Source: Verrucomicrobiia bacterium (lineage in GTDB: Bacteria; Verrucomicrobiota; Verrucomicrobiia; Verrucomicrobiales; Akkermansiaceae). Taken from it: 64,000 nucleotides of DNA. Shown in pieces: positions 10,665-19,351 of the stretch; within the stretch, counting starts at the first letter, position 1; every line of letters begins with the position of its first letter. Where the stretch lies: assembly GCA_030432565.1 (NCBI GenBank), contig JAUIGV010000001.1, forward strand, positions 186,001 through 250,000, given 5' to 3'. Below the pieces are notes generated by a model. It ran no database searches. It had not been told where the DNA came from and saw only the letters and a list, made by a program, of their open reading frames with translations. Position numbers and translations under genes: made by a program.

Positions 10665-11606
10665 TTATTCGCTGGTGGCCGGGCTTTCGACCAAGCGGAA
10701 GCGGATGGCGTCAAGGTAGTGTTCGGAGTTCGTGGAATCGCGGCCAACATCTGCGACGGCCAGAGAAACCACGACGCTTCGTGCGCCGGGAGGGATCTCG
10801 ACCGAGGCACGCAGTTTATGCCAATCGTTTTCGGAGGATTCTGTGATGTGGTTTTTGCCCACGTGGCGCAGGACGCGATCAAAAAGGACCGACTCATCAT
10901 TCCAAATGGGTCGGACGTCCTCTGGTTCTTCACTGAAGACAGCCAGTCGGATTTGATATTTGGTCGGGCGATCGGTGTCTAAGGAGAAGAATGAAGCCTG
11001 GACCTCGACCTCGCGACGCTTTCCTTCCCGGGCAGGGGGCAGGCTGCGTAAGTCCAAAATTCGGCGCGCATAGGAAAACTTGCGTTCGGGAACCGGCAAC
11101 ATCCGGGCGACAAAATCTCCGCGCATTGGTTGGACACCCTTGCTTGGAGGCACCGTCTTCATGTCCCCACACCAGACCCCGGCCTCTTTGGGGAATCGGG
11201 CGGGGTATTCAACGGAAGGATCTTCAAAGCTCTCAAAAAGGATCTCAGTCGTTTCGCGCTTCGACTGCTTGTTGGAAGGAGCCTTGTAGGCCCACACAAG
11301 TGAGGCGCTCAGAATTCCAATGGCGATCCCGGCGGCCATCTCGGTGATTTTCGGCCATGAGAGAATTCTTCTCAATTGGCTCTTCGGTGCCACGAATTCT
11401 TCCCCGGTCACTGCTTTCAAAGAGGCGTTCTGCATCGACTGCTCGATCATTCCGTGGACCGAGGCTACCTCCCAGTAGCGTCGACGGGCTTCGCGAGATT
11501 CTTCGATCCATTGGCTCAACCTTTCGGCCTCGGCTTCGCTCAAACGGCTGTCCAAACAGGCGTCAATCAGGGCGTCGAGTTCACTGAGCTTACTCTTTTC
11601 GATCAT
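10665..11606 (-). CDS. Anti-sigma-like membrane protein with C-terminal extracytoplasmic domain
   Basis: This 313-residue protein has an acidic, helical N-terminal cytoplasmic part ('SELDALIDACLDSRLSEAE'), one membrane segment at about 92-110 ('AAGIAIGILSASLVWAY') and a periplasmic beta-rich domain. That topology matches FecR or anti-sigma regulators of PVC ECF sigma factors. The ATG at 11604-11606 overlaps the stop of the sigma gene as ATGA, so the two are coupled, and this decides the start even though the frame runs on to 11750. It probably holds the sigma factor inactive and senses an envelope or substrate signal. The C-terminal domain resembles a carbohydrate-binding or LamG-like fold, but I cannot name it. 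Confidence 0.75.
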   Translation of the reverse strand: MIEKSKLSELDALIDACLDSRLSEAEAERLSQWIEESREARRRYWEVASVHGMIEQSMQNASLKAVTGEEFVAPKSQLRRILSWPKITEMAAGIAIGILSASLVWAYKAPSNKQSKRETTEILFESFEDPSVEYPARFPKEAGVWCGDMKTVPPSKGVQPMRGDFVARMLPVPERKFSYARRILDLRSLPPAREGKRREVEVQASFFSLDTDRPTKYQIRLAVFSEEPEDVRPIWNDESVLFDRVLRHVGKNHITESSENDWHKLRASVEIPPGARSVVVSLAVADVGRDSTNSEHYLDAIRFRLVESPATSE

Positions 11607-12145
11607 GGCTGTGTTTGCTGAAGGTGAGTGTTGATGCAATCGCGGAGGGTCTTCCGAGCCTTGGTGAGAGCGACCCGGACAGCGGTTGAGGTCATCCCGG
11701 CGGCAGCCGCCATTTCGGTCGAACTTTGCCGCCGCGAGTAGCGCCGCCAAAGGAGGTCGCGCACTTTTGGAGTCAGCTTTTCAAGGCATCCTTCGAGAGC
11801 GTTTTCCTTCTCGCGCAGAGATTCCGGTGAGGGTGCGTCCTCGGTGAGTGCGATGATGGCGGCTTCACTGAGGATATTGGCGCGCTTCCGTTGACGAAAA
11901 TTTTCCAGGACCTTGAAGCGGGCAATTCCACAGGCCCAGGCTAGAAAATTGGAGCCCGGCTCGAAGGTGGAGGACTTTCGAGAAATCGTCAGGAAAGTCT
12001 CCTGCATGACATCGTCGGCATCAGCGAGAGAAGGTTGCAGGGATCTCACAAAAGCCCGGATCGAGTTCTCGTGACGAACAAAAAGCAACTGAACACTCTC
12101 GGTCGCATCAGGAGCTCCATCATCATCGTCGTATTCACCCATCAT
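11603..12145 (-). CDS. ECF RNA polymerase sigma factor (PVC type)
   Basis: This 180-residue sigma-70 family factor has region 2 at about 20-85 ('DADDVMQETFLTI', 'FLAWACGIAR') and region 4 at about 120-170 (helix-turn-helix 'STEMAAAAGMTSTAVRVAL'). The composition fits the Rhodopirellula/Verrucomicrobium ECF group. I place the start at the ATG at 12143-12145. A TTG 11 codons upstream (12176-12178) is possible; neither has a clear Shine-Dalgarno sequence. The gene heads the sulfatase operon and overlaps the anti-sigma-like gene. It presumably directs expression of its own operon in response to a glycan or envelope cue. Confidence 0.88.
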   Translation of the reverse strand: MMGEYDDDDGAPDATESVQLLFVRHENSIRAFVRSLQPSLADADDVMQETFLTISRKSSTFEPGSNFLAWACGIARFKVLENFRQRKRANILSEAAIIALTEDAPSPESLREKENALEGCLEKLTPKVRDLLWRRYSRRQSSTEMAAAAGMTSTAVRVALTKARKTLRDCINTHLQQTQP

Positions 12146-12235
12146 TAGTAATGACAGAGAGGCTACGATTGTTTCCAAAAAAATTTATCCGACCTCATGT
12201 GATCCACTGGGCCAAGGTGAACTTCGGAGAATATC

Positions 12236-13567
12236 CTAAAGCCGGCCACCGCCTGTGGCTTTGATGAGGTTAATGCGGGCGGAGAGCATGGCTTGGCGAA
12301 GAGAGGCCTGGCTGCGTTTGGCGGCGAGCCATTGGCGCTCGGTATCCAGCAGTTCGATTTGTGAGGTGAGACCAGCGCTAAATTGTTCGCGAGCATTTTT
12401 GCGGGTGCGGGCGAGGGCGGAAGTTTCGCGTTTTGCGGTGGCGAGTTGGGCTTGCCGGCTGGCGAGGTTGATGCGGGCGCGGTCAATTTCGGCCAGGACA
12501 TCGAGGACGGTTTGGCGATAGTTTGCGGAGGCGATCCTGGCCTGGGCTTGGCGTGATTTTAAAGCCGCGATGCGGGTGGGGTCATAGATCGGAATGTTGA
12601 GCGATGGCCCGGCCTGGGCGGCCCAGACGCGGAAGCGGTCGGAGAGGTTTTTCTGCGCTCCGTTGGCGAGAAGATTGATTTGGAACGAGGGAAGAAGGTC
12701 GAGCCGGGCGGAGGTGGCAAGTTGGAAGGCTGAACGGACGCGGGCTTCGGCGGCGAGAAGTTCGGGGTGGGAGGCAAGAAGCTGATCAAGCGGGCGGGCG
12801 GAAAGTGAGGAGGGAGTTGGGAAGGTTTCGCGATCAGCTTGGGCGGGATTGCCGCCTCCGCGGAGGGTGCGGAGTTGGACGAGGGTGAGGTCGCGGAGTC
12901 GTTCGAGGTCAAGTTTGGTTCGGTGAAGTCTTTCGTCTTCGGCGCGTTGTTTGTCGAGGGTGGCATCGGGGATGAGTCCGGCATTGGAGCGCTCGGTGAG
13001 GGAATTGAGAGTGCCTTGGTTGGCGGCGAGGGCTTCATTGAGGTTCGCGATTTCGGCATTGAAACGATAGAGGTTCATTCGTGTCGAAGCGAGGCGACTG
13101 GCAAGGAGAAGTCGTGCGGCGTGGTAATCCCAGACGGCGGCGTTTCGGCTTTCGTTGGCGGAGTTCTTTGCCGCACGAAGTTTTCCGGTGACGTCAATCT
13201 CCCACGAAAGACCGGCACTACTTTGCCAGGTGGGAAGGTCATAGGGGCCGACATCGAATTCTCTTCGGCGGCCGGTACGGGGGCCGATTCCGAGGTTCAG
13301 ACGGGGGAGAAGCGAGGCGCGGGCTTGGGCGACCGAAGCGTCGGCTTTTTGAATCCGAAGAGCGACGCTGCGCAGGCCGGGGTTGGCTGCGAGAGCGGTA
13401 GTGATGTCTTGATTCAGGGCGGGATCGTTCAGTTGTCGCCACCATGGCAGATTAGCACGCTTCTCCGCGAAGGCCTGTGGCGCGGCCGGGTCGGTCGATG
13501 GCGGGGTGTTCGAGCATGACGCGAAGATGGCGGCTGCGAGAGCGATGACGACAACTGATTTGATCAT
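12236..13567 (-). CDS. TolC/NodT-type outer-membrane efflux lipoprotein
   Basis: This 443-residue outer-membrane factor forms the exit duct of a tripartite pump. It has a lipoprotein signal with lipobox 'IFASC' (Cys17), the 'WWRQLNDPALNQDI' motif typical of NodT-family proteins, and two long alpha-helical hairpin repeats rich in Ala, Arg and Gln with 'L..SHPEL.AAEARV' in the middle. Length fits the family. It is the last gene of an operon encoding an adaptor, an ATPase and two permeases, and starts only 3 bases after the OB-fold lipoprotein gene ends. The transported compound is unknown. Confidence 0.9.
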   Translation of the reverse strand: MIKSVVVIALAAAIFASCSNTPPSTDPAAPQAFAEKRANLPWWRQLNDPALNQDITTALAANPGLRSVALRIQKADASVAQARASLLPRLNLGIGPRTGRRREFDVGPYDLPTWQSSAGLSWEIDVTGKLRAAKNSANESRNAAVWDYHAARLLLASRLASTRMNLYRFNAEIANLNEALAANQGTLNSLTERSNAGLIPDATLDKQRAEDERLHRTKLDLERLRDLTLVQLRTLRGGGNPAQADRETFPTPSSLSARPLDQLLASHPELLAAEARVRSAFQLATSARLDLLPSFQINLLANGAQKNLSDRFRVWAAQAGPSLNIPIYDPTRIAALKSRQAQARIASANYRQTVLDVLAEIDRARINLASRQAQLATAKRETSALARTRKNAREQFSAGLTSQIELLDTERQWLAAKRSQASLRQAMLSARINLIKATGGGRL

Positions 13568-13570
13568 GAA

Positions 13571-14179
13571 TCAGACCTTGGTTTTTGTTTCAGCCTCGCC
13601 TGACTCTTCCGGAGAGGGAGTGTCACTGCCAGCAGGTTTGGCGGGCGGTCCGCCTGGGTGAACGAAGAGGCCGGTGGCGTTGATGATCATGTTTTTATCG
13701 TTCGATGACTTGGCGACTTTTCCGGTGACGGTGACGGCACTGAGTTCGGCAACGCCGCCAATCCCCTTGAGGCCGGACTTGAGCGGCTTGCCGGATTCGT
13801 CGACGACTTGAACGGTGACGATGGAGGCGGTGATGACATCGGGGTCGTCGCAGCAAACGTCCCAAGGGGTTTCGCATTCGTCTCCCGGGATGCGATTGCA
13901 GGGAGTGATTTTGTGAGGGTCGCCCATGATCATGACGGCGCGTCCGTCCATGAAGACGTCGTAGCTCCCGATGACTTCGCCGGTGAAGGTCACGGTGTCG
14001 CCGGGTTTTGCTGATTTCCGAAGCTCCGATATTTGGATGGGATTGGCCGGAGCGGCGTCGAGAACGACTTGTTCAAGCGGGCCTTTCGGCGTGCTGTCTT
14101 GTTTCCTGGTTTCTTTGTCATCCGAGCACGCTGCCATGACGAAGGCGAGTCCAAGGGGGAGGAGTATTGTTTTTTTCAT
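13571..14179 (-). CDS. Cys-containing OB-fold-like lipoprotein of the efflux operon
   Basis: This 202-residue lipoprotein has signal 'MKKTILLPLGLAFVMAAC' (lipobox Cys18). A central segment begins 'KPGDTVTFTGEVIG' and looks like a small OB-fold ('tRNA_anti-like') domain, split by a Cys-rich loop with 'PCNRIPGDECETPWDVCCDD' (four Cys). It ends in a Pro-rich acidic tail. The start at 14179 is clear from the signal peptide, although the frame is open far upstream. It sits between a permease gene and the TolC-type gene. The Cys loop could bind a metal or form disulfides. I cannot name a characterised homologue. Confidence 0.8.
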   Translation of the reverse strand: MKKTILLPLGLAFVMAACSDDKETRKQDSTPKGPLEQVVLDAAPANPIQISELRKSAKPGDTVTFTGEVIGSYDVFMDGRAVMIMGDPHKITPCNRIPGDECETPWDVCCDDPDVITASIVTVQVVDESGKPLKSGLKGIGGVAELSAVTVTGKVAKSSNDKNMIINATGLFVHPGGPPAKPAGSDTPSPEESGEAETKTKV

Positions 14180-14202
14180 TCTGTTTTTTTGGTTTGAGAT
14201 TT

Positions 14203-15351
14203 TCAGGAGGAGCGGAGAGCTTTTGGGAGTGAAGGTAGGAGGCATCGGAGGGCGGGAGGCAGAGTCCCAAGGGAGCCAAGGAGGATCCCGGTCACGAGTC
14301 CGGCCAGAATGACAGAGGGAGTGAGAGTCAGGGTGAAGGTTCCAATCGAGAAGGGGACGGTGCGGCCGTCGAGCAGGAGGTAGGCGAGGAAGAATGCGAT
14401 GAGCGTCCCGGTGAGCGTGGCAAGGAGGCTTTCCTGAATAATGGAGATGAAAAGGGCAGTGCGGGTGTAGCCGATGGATTGCAGGGTTCCCATTTCCTTG
14501 ATGCGGGCTGCAAAGGCGGCGTAGAGGGTGTTGAGTCCTCCGAAGATGGCCCCGGCACCTACCAAGGCGGCGGTGACCCAGGTCATGATCTGGATGGGTT
14601 GGTAAAAAATGCTGAGTTTTTCGTAATACCGGTCTTCCCGGATGGCGGCGAGTTCGAGGTCGTTGCGTTGAAAGGCGAAGAGCTCGGCTTCCTCGACATT
14701 GGCCTCTTTCATCCTCAAGACGATGGCCGAAAGAGAGTCGCGCTGGGTGAGTGAGGCGAGGTCGTTCCGGTCGAACCAAATCTCTGATTCCAGAACTGTT
14801 CCGGGGGCGGAAAAGCGACCGGAAATGATGAATGGGGAGTCTCCGAAGTAGAGTTTCTTTCCGAGTCCGAGTTCCTCAATCCCAACTCCGAGTTTGCGAT
14901 GGGCAAGATGTCCGACCATGACTTCGCCGGGACCGGGAAAGGTTCCTTCGAGGAGGCGGACGGTGGTGTGGACGAGAAGCGCTTGTTCCAGAACGCCTCG
15001 CAAGAGGGAAGGCTCGGCATTTCCGGAGGCGGTGCGGATGGGAGCCTGGTAGATGATTTCGCCGGAAATCGCGGCAACGCCGAGAGGAGTTTTGATTCCG
15101 TAGATGGAAGTAGCCGCCGCAGATTCGGCGGCGATTTTGACCTCGGATCGTTCGATGGATTCTTCCGACCCTTTGCCGACGAGGATGACATTGTTTGGAG
15201 ATCCGGAGCTCGAAAGAACCCGGTCCATTCCTTGATTCAAAGCGACTGCGGCGATGAGAAGGAGGACCACCAGAGCCGAGCCCCCCACGGTTTGGATGAG
15301 GCGGGACGGGTCGCGAAAGAGGTTTCGGAGAGCGTAGGAAAAAGGGAGCAT
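14203..15351 (-). CDS. ABC transporter permease, FtsX/MacB type
   Basis: This 382-residue inner-membrane protein has one N-terminal membrane segment ('VVLLLIAAVALNQG'), a periplasmic domain of about 200 residues and three C-terminal membrane segments (for example 'AALVGAGAIFGGLNTLYAAF'). This is the FtsX/MacB topology. It contains 'NLFRDPSRLIQTVGG' at the N-terminus, typical of these permeases. It follows a second, related permease by 3 bases, so the transporter is probably a heterodimer. Proteins of this class often act as mechanotransducers for lipoproteins or small molecules rather than as channels. Confidence 0.88.
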   Translation of the reverse strand: MLPFSYALRNLFRDPSRLIQTVGGSALVVLLLIAAVALNQGMDRVLSSSGSPNNVILVGKGSEESIERSEVKIAAESAAATSIYGIKTPLGVAAISGEIIYQAPIRTASGNAEPSLLRGVLEQALLVHTTVRLLEGTFPGPGEVMVGHLAHRKLGVGIEELGLGKKLYFGDSPFIISGRFSAPGTVLESEIWFDRNDLASLTQRDSLSAIVLRMKEANVEEAELFAFQRNDLELAAIREDRYYEKLSIFYQPIQIMTWVTAALVGAGAIFGGLNTLYAAFAARIKEMGTLQSIGYTRTALFISIIQESLLATLTGTLIAFFLAYLLLDGRTVPFSIGTFTLTLTPSVILAGLVTGILLGSLGTLPPALRCLLPSLPKALRSS

Positions 15352-15354
15352 GAT

Positions 15355-16491
15355 TTAAGCATTGAGAGATTGCACCAGCGGGCGGGAGGTTGCCTTCCAG
15401 GCGGGATAAAGGGAGGCGAGGAGGCCGAGGGCCACCGCCACCCCAAGGCCGGTGAGGGTGACGCTGAGCGAGGGGGTGAGGGCAAGGGTCAGGCCCTCAT
15501 TGCCCAGTGTGAAGGACTTGAGGTGGAAAAAGGTCATTGCTCCAAAAACTCCCAGAAGGCCCCCGATCAGTCCAAGAAGGATGCCTTCGAAAACGACCAT
15601 GGTGCCAATGGCAAGGCGGGAGTATCCAAGGGTCTGAAAGATTGCGGTTTCCTTTACGCGTCCGCGGACGATGAGTAGGACGGCATTGGCAACGAGTCCG
15701 AGAACCGCAAACACGGCTCCCAGTCCAAGCCAACGGGTGAAACCAATGAGCTCGATCATCTGCTTGGCGGTTTCAGCGAAGAAGGCTTTTTCCGGCCTCG
15801 TGTTGGTGGGTTGTTGGTCGGATTTGAAGGTTTCATCGATCTGGTCGGCGACACGCTGGAGTTGGTCGGCGCTTTCGACTTTGACATTGAATTGAGTGAC
15901 GACGCCGAGACCGATGCGCGAGGCTTGTTGAAGAAAAGGGAGGTGGACGTAGGCCACGTTTTCATCCTGGGGGGAGTCGGATGAAATGATGCCGGCGACG
16001 GTGACATTGACACCGACGGCTTCGAACTTGTCGCCGGGAGAAAGAGATCGACGTTCGGCGAAGTGTTGCCCGACGAGAGCGGCATCGTTGCGAGCGAGAA
16101 AGTCTTCGTACGAGCCTTCTACGACTTTGATATTTGGGTTGTATTTTTGAAGCGTCTCCGCAGGGACACCGCGGAAGGTGATGACGTCAAGCGAAGCACC
16201 GCAGTTGTTGACAGCGATCTGGATGGGGATGACTTCGCGTACCCCTTTGATCCGTTCGATTGTGGGAAGGTAGTGTTCGGGAAGGCGGGAGGTTGAGGGG
16301 CAGAAGCGGTTCTCCCGGTATACGACCAGGGTGGTATCGGCGGCGCTCGATTCGGTGGCTCGCGAAAGCGAGTGCTGCATCGTTTGGACCGCCGAGTAGA
16401 GGAACATTCCGGCGGCCACTCCGAGGATGGTGAGGAGTGAGCGCAGCCGGTTACGGGTGAGGTTTTTGAGAGCAAGAATGGCGAGCTTCAT
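15355..16491 (-). CDS. ABC transporter permease, FtsX/MacB type
   Basis: This 378-residue permease has the classic start 'LALKNLTRNRLRSLLTILGVAAG', a periplasmic domain at about 45-240 and three C-terminal membrane segments ('GAVFAVLGLVANAVLLIV' and following). The start ATG at 16489-16491 overlaps the ATPase stop as ATGA, indicating coupled translation. It probably pairs with the permease encoded just downstream. The family is MacB-like; there is no fused ATPase, which is supplied by the separate upstream gene. Confidence 0.88.
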   Translation of the reverse strand: MKLAILALKNLTRNRLRSLLTILGVAAGMFLYSAVQTMQHSLSRATESSAADTTLVVYRENRFCPSTSRLPEHYLPTIERIKGVREVIPIQIAVNNCGASLDVITFRGVPAETLQKYNPNIKVVEGSYEDFLARNDAALVGQHFAERRSLSPGDKFEAVGVNVTVAGIISSDSPQDENVAYVHLPFLQQASRIGLGVVTQFNVKVESADQLQRVADQIDETFKSDQQPTNTRPEKAFFAETAKQMIELIGFTRWLGLGAVFAVLGLVANAVLLIVRGRVKETAIFQTLGYSRLAIGTMVVFEGILLGLIGGLLGVFGAMTFFHLKSFTLGNEGLTLALTPSLSVTLTGLGVAVALGLLASLYPAWKATSRPLVQSLNA

Positions 16492-17195
16492 GACGGGGAT
16501 TGGTGGGTAAGAAGGTGGCCTTCTTCGGTGAAGCGGCCTTTCTCAAGTTGCAGGGCGCGGTGGGCGGCAGCGGAAGCCTTTGGGTCGTGGGTAACCATGA
16601 TGATGGTCTTCCCGTGGTCGCTTGCGAGGGAGTTGAGCAGACTGAGGATGGAGTCGGCAGATTCGCGATCAAGGTCGCCGGTGGGTTCATCGGCGACGAG
16701 GAGTTCGGGGTCGTGGACGATGGCGCGGGCGATCGCTACGCGTTGTTCTTGTCCGCCCGAGAGTTCGGACGGCCGGTGATCTGCGCGGTCGGAAAGGCCA
16801 ACGAGATCGAGGGCGGCATGGATTTTTTTCTTGCGCTCGGCCTTGCTGAATTTGCCCAACAGGAGTGGGAGTTCGATATTTTCATAGGCCGATAAAATGG
16901 GGACGAGGTGGTAGAGCTGGAAGATGTATCCGACGTGGACCGAGCGCCACTTGGTGAGCTGGGCGCGGGAAAGCTTTGAGATGTCTTGTCCGTCGATGAC
17001 GATTTCACCCGAAGTGGGAGTGTCGATCCCGGCGATGAGGTTGAGCAGGGTGGTTTTTCCGGAGCCGGAGGGGCCCATGAGGGAGAGGAATTCGCCACGC
17101 GGGACTTCGAGTGAGAGGTCTTCGAGGGGCTTGATGGTGGTCTTTCCCTTGGTGAAGGTTTTGGTGACAGACTTGATGGAGATGAGATTGCTCAT
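16488..17195 (-). CDS. ABC transporter ATP-binding protein, MacB/LolD type
   Basis: This 235-residue ATPase energises the two adjacent FtsX-type permeases. Walker A is 'GPSGSGKTT' (41-49), followed by the Q-loop region, signature 'LSGGQEQRVAIARA' and Walker B 'LLVADEP' with the D-loop 'GDLDRES' and 'VTHD' switch His. Every motif needed for ATP hydrolysis is present. It lies 6 bases downstream of the HlyD adaptor gene and overlaps the first permease gene, placing it in the middle of the efflux operon. Confidence 0.93.
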   Translation of the reverse strand: MSNLISIKSVTKTFTKGKTTIKPLEDLSLEVPRGEFLSLMGPSGSGKTTLLNLIAGIDTPTSGEIVIDGQDISKLSRAQLTKWRSVHVGYIFQLYHLVPILSAYENIELPLLLGKFSKAERKKKIHAALDLVGLSDRADHRPSELSGGQEQRVAIARAIVHDPELLVADEPTGDLDRESADSILSLLNSLASDHGKTIIMVTHDPKASAAAHRALQLEKGRFTEEGHLLTHQSPS

Positions 17196-17201
17196 GGGAA
17201 A

Positions 17202-18614
17202 TTATTGGCTGGGGTTGCTGACTTCAACGCGTGTGCCTTCTTCGAGTTGGTCGTGTGGTGGGAGGATGACGGATTCGCCGGAGCGAAGTCCTTCGAGGAC
17301 GAGGCGATGGTCCTCGCGGGTTGCTTTGCCGAGTGTGATACTGCGTTTTTGGGCTCGTGAGTCGGACGAGACGACCCAAACCTCGCTTTCGTTGACGAGG
17401 GCGGACTCGGGAACGTAGAGGGAGAGCCGGCCGGAGGCGGTGGAGGTTGAGTTTTGGGATGTGCCGGAGGCGAAGAATTTGGCGCGGACGAGCATTTCGG
17501 GCCGGAGACGTGGGTCGGGGTTTGCGATTTCGACTTTGGCTTGAAGGGTGTTTCGCTGAAGGTCGGCCTGCCCGGTGATGCGGGTGACTTTACCGGTGAA
17601 AGTTCGGTCGGGAAGGAGGTCGGAAACGAGCTCGACGGCTTGTCCGACAGAGAGCGAGGCAGCTTCATTCAGAGGGACATCGATGCGGGCCTGAAGTTTT
17701 TCGGGGGCGTAAAGTTCGACGATCGTTGCTGATTTTGGGTCGTCCATGTTAAGCATGCGCTTTTTGCCCGGGGCAGCGTGCAGGTGGAGGACGACGCCGT
17801 CGATGGGAGCGCTGATACGGGTGCGGTCAAGAGCCAGTTGGGCGCGGTCGCGATCGGTTTCAAGAACGGCGAGTTGGGCTTCCATGGCGTCTTTTCCGGC
17901 AGAGAGTTGAGCTTTCCGGGCCAAGAGTCGCGGGATCTCTGCTTCTGCTTCTGCAAGTTTGGCTTGCTGGCGTTCGTGGGCGAGGCGGGCCTGCACAATT
18001 TCTTGTTGCGAGACGGTTCCGCTGCTGAGTTCTTTAAGCCGCGAAAGGGTGTCTTCGGTTTCGGCCACGAGGGTGGCAAGAGCTGCAATCTTTTTCCGAC
18101 TTGAGGTGATGTCCGCCTCGATGAGTTTGAATCCGGTACAATGAGCGATGATTTGTTTCTGGAGGCTTTCGAAGTTTCGCTCGGCAGTCTGGAGGTCGAG
18201 CAGTTCGTCTTCATCGACGAGGGTGGCAAGAAGGTCCCCTTGTTTGACGGTCTGACCTTCAAGGGCATGGACCTCTTCGATCACGCCATTGATCAGGGTT
18301 GGCACGTAGGTGATGAAGGGATCCGGCTCAATCCATCCGGAGGCCTGGAAAACAAGGGGACCTTTGTCATCTTTCGGTGAATTTGAAGCTGGCAGTGTTT
18401 TCTTGGTCGGCGCGTCTGATTCGCCTGACCGAATTGTAATGACCGGAGCGGTTTCAACAGCGAGGGCCGGGATCAAACGTGGACCAAAAAGAAGTCCGAA
18501 AATGAGCAGGAAGCCCGAAATCAGGCCTGTCGGGAGAAGCCAGGAGAGGGACTGTTTTTTTCGAGAGGGGGGGCTGCTTTCAGAAGATGAAGTTCTAAGG
18601 TCGTCGAGAGACAT
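17202..18614 (-). CDS. HlyD/MacA-type periplasmic adaptor (membrane fusion protein)
   Basis: This 470-residue adaptor links inner-membrane permease and outer-membrane duct. It has a cytoplasmic Ser-rich N-terminus, one membrane anchor at about 24-45 ('LLPTGLISGFLLIFGLLFG'), a lipoyl/barrel-sandwich half ('GQTVKQGDLLATL'), a long coiled coil at about 145-275 and the returning half ('RTRISAPIDGVVL'). A beta-barrel part follows with 'VGQAVELVSD'. The start at 18614 is chosen over an in-frame ATG 21 codons upstream because the sequence from there is protein-like and the upstream part is not. It is the first canonical pump component of the operon. Confidence 0.88.
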   Translation of the reverse strand: MSLDDLRTSSSESSPPSRKKQSLSWLLPTGLISGFLLIFGLLFGPRLIPALAVETAPVITIRSGESDAPTKKTLPASNSPKDDKGPLVFQASGWIEPDPFITYVPTLINGVIEEVHALEGQTVKQGDLLATLVDEDELLDLQTAERNFESLQKQIIAHCTGFKLIEADITSSRKKIAALATLVAETEDTLSRLKELSSGTVSQQEIVQARLAHERQQAKLAEAEAEIPRLLARKAQLSAGKDAMEAQLAVLETDRDRAQLALDRTRISAPIDGVVLHLHAAPGKKRMLNMDDPKSATIVELYAPEKLQARIDVPLNEAASLSVGQAVELVSDLLPDRTFTGKVTRITGQADLQRNTLQAKVEIANPDPRLRPEMLVRAKFFASGTSQNSTSTASGRLSLYVPESALVNESEVWVVSSDSRAQKRSITLGKATREDHRLVLEGLRSGESVILPPHDQLEEGTRVEVSNPSQ

Positions 18615-18758
18615 TGAGGTTGGATTCTTTGAGTTCGGAGACAAGCACGAGTTCCCGGATGGAGAATTCATGAGCAAAACGGATCACCACTTCCAGAGTG
18701 TGGGATCGACGTCAGTCGGCATGGTCGCAAAAGGTGCGCTCATGCCCAGGTCTACCAA

Positions 18759-19226
18759 TCAAAGGAGAAAGGCCGAGTGCCTCAGGAATAGAGGCATTGA
18801 AGGCCCAATTCGGAGTGGAGGCGGGGGGCCTCGAACATCATGATCAAAATCCCGAACTACTTTTGAGGGGGGCAGCGAGGCCCTGGGTAGTTGCGCAGGC
18901 GGATTAAGAGTGTTTTCCGATTTATTTGACGATTCTGAAGGGGAAGGAATTGAGAATTCATCCAAGTGGAGAAATAAGTCGACGGAACACCCTCTCGACA
19001 GAGCGCAGGCTTCATGCCCCGGCCCGGGAGGCTGCGATGATTCGCACTCTCCGCATTCGCAAGAGCATGAGGGTGGGGTGGGATTCGTCGAATCTGGTTT
19101 GGAACACCAGCACTCACCGAGGTAGATTTCATGGGCACAGAGGCAATACCGCAGACCTGGCTGGGCCATGACGACAGTCATGGACATCATCCAAAGTAAA
19201 AGTGCAGCAGTGAGTTTCCGTATCAT
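18759..19226 (-). CDS. Cysteine-rich secreted protein heading the efflux operon
   Basis: This 155-residue protein has a signal peptide ending 'VVMAQPG'. A dense Cys region at about 28-80 follows, with C-x-C and C-x-C-x2-C spacings ('CLCAHEIYLGECWC', 'CSCECGEC'). The second half is Pro- and Ser-rich, low in complexity and ends with His and hydrophobic residues. No enzyme family is recognisable. It lies 144 bases upstream of the HlyD gene on the same strand, and the divergent gene on the plus strand starts 125 bases away. The Cys pattern suggests metal binding or a disulfide-stabilised small fold. If it binds metal, the pump downstream may export metal or thiol compounds; that is inference. Confidence 0.65.
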   Translation of the reverse strand: MIRKLTAALLLWMMSMTVVMAQPGLRYCLCAHEIYLGECWCSKPDSTNPTPPSCSCECGECESSQPPGPGHEACALSRGCSVDLFLHLDEFSIPSPSESSNKSENTLNPPAQLPRASLPPSKVVRDFDHDVRGPPPPLRIGPSMPLFLRHSAFLL

Positions 19227-19351
19227 TTCCTCGCTCGAGCATACGATGGGTCCGGATTTATTTCATGTAAAATTAAAAATTCCTCGCTGAGGGGGCCTTT
19301 TGTTTTGGATTTTACACTGTTGTGGTGGGAAAACTCCGTTAGTATTCCTTC

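Noticed and set aside
10652-10933. Upstream extension of the DUF1080 fusion gene by 94 codons
   Set aside because: The extension overlaps the anti-sigma-like gene, is low in protein-like character and precedes a clean signal peptide; start moved to 10651.
18684-18743. Short frame ending in TGA just upstream of and in frame with the HlyD gene, as a third Sec candidate
   Set aside because: No suitable hairpin follows the TGA, the sequence around it matches no redox fold, and HlyD has its own good start at 18614. A frameshifted small gene here is possible but unsupported.
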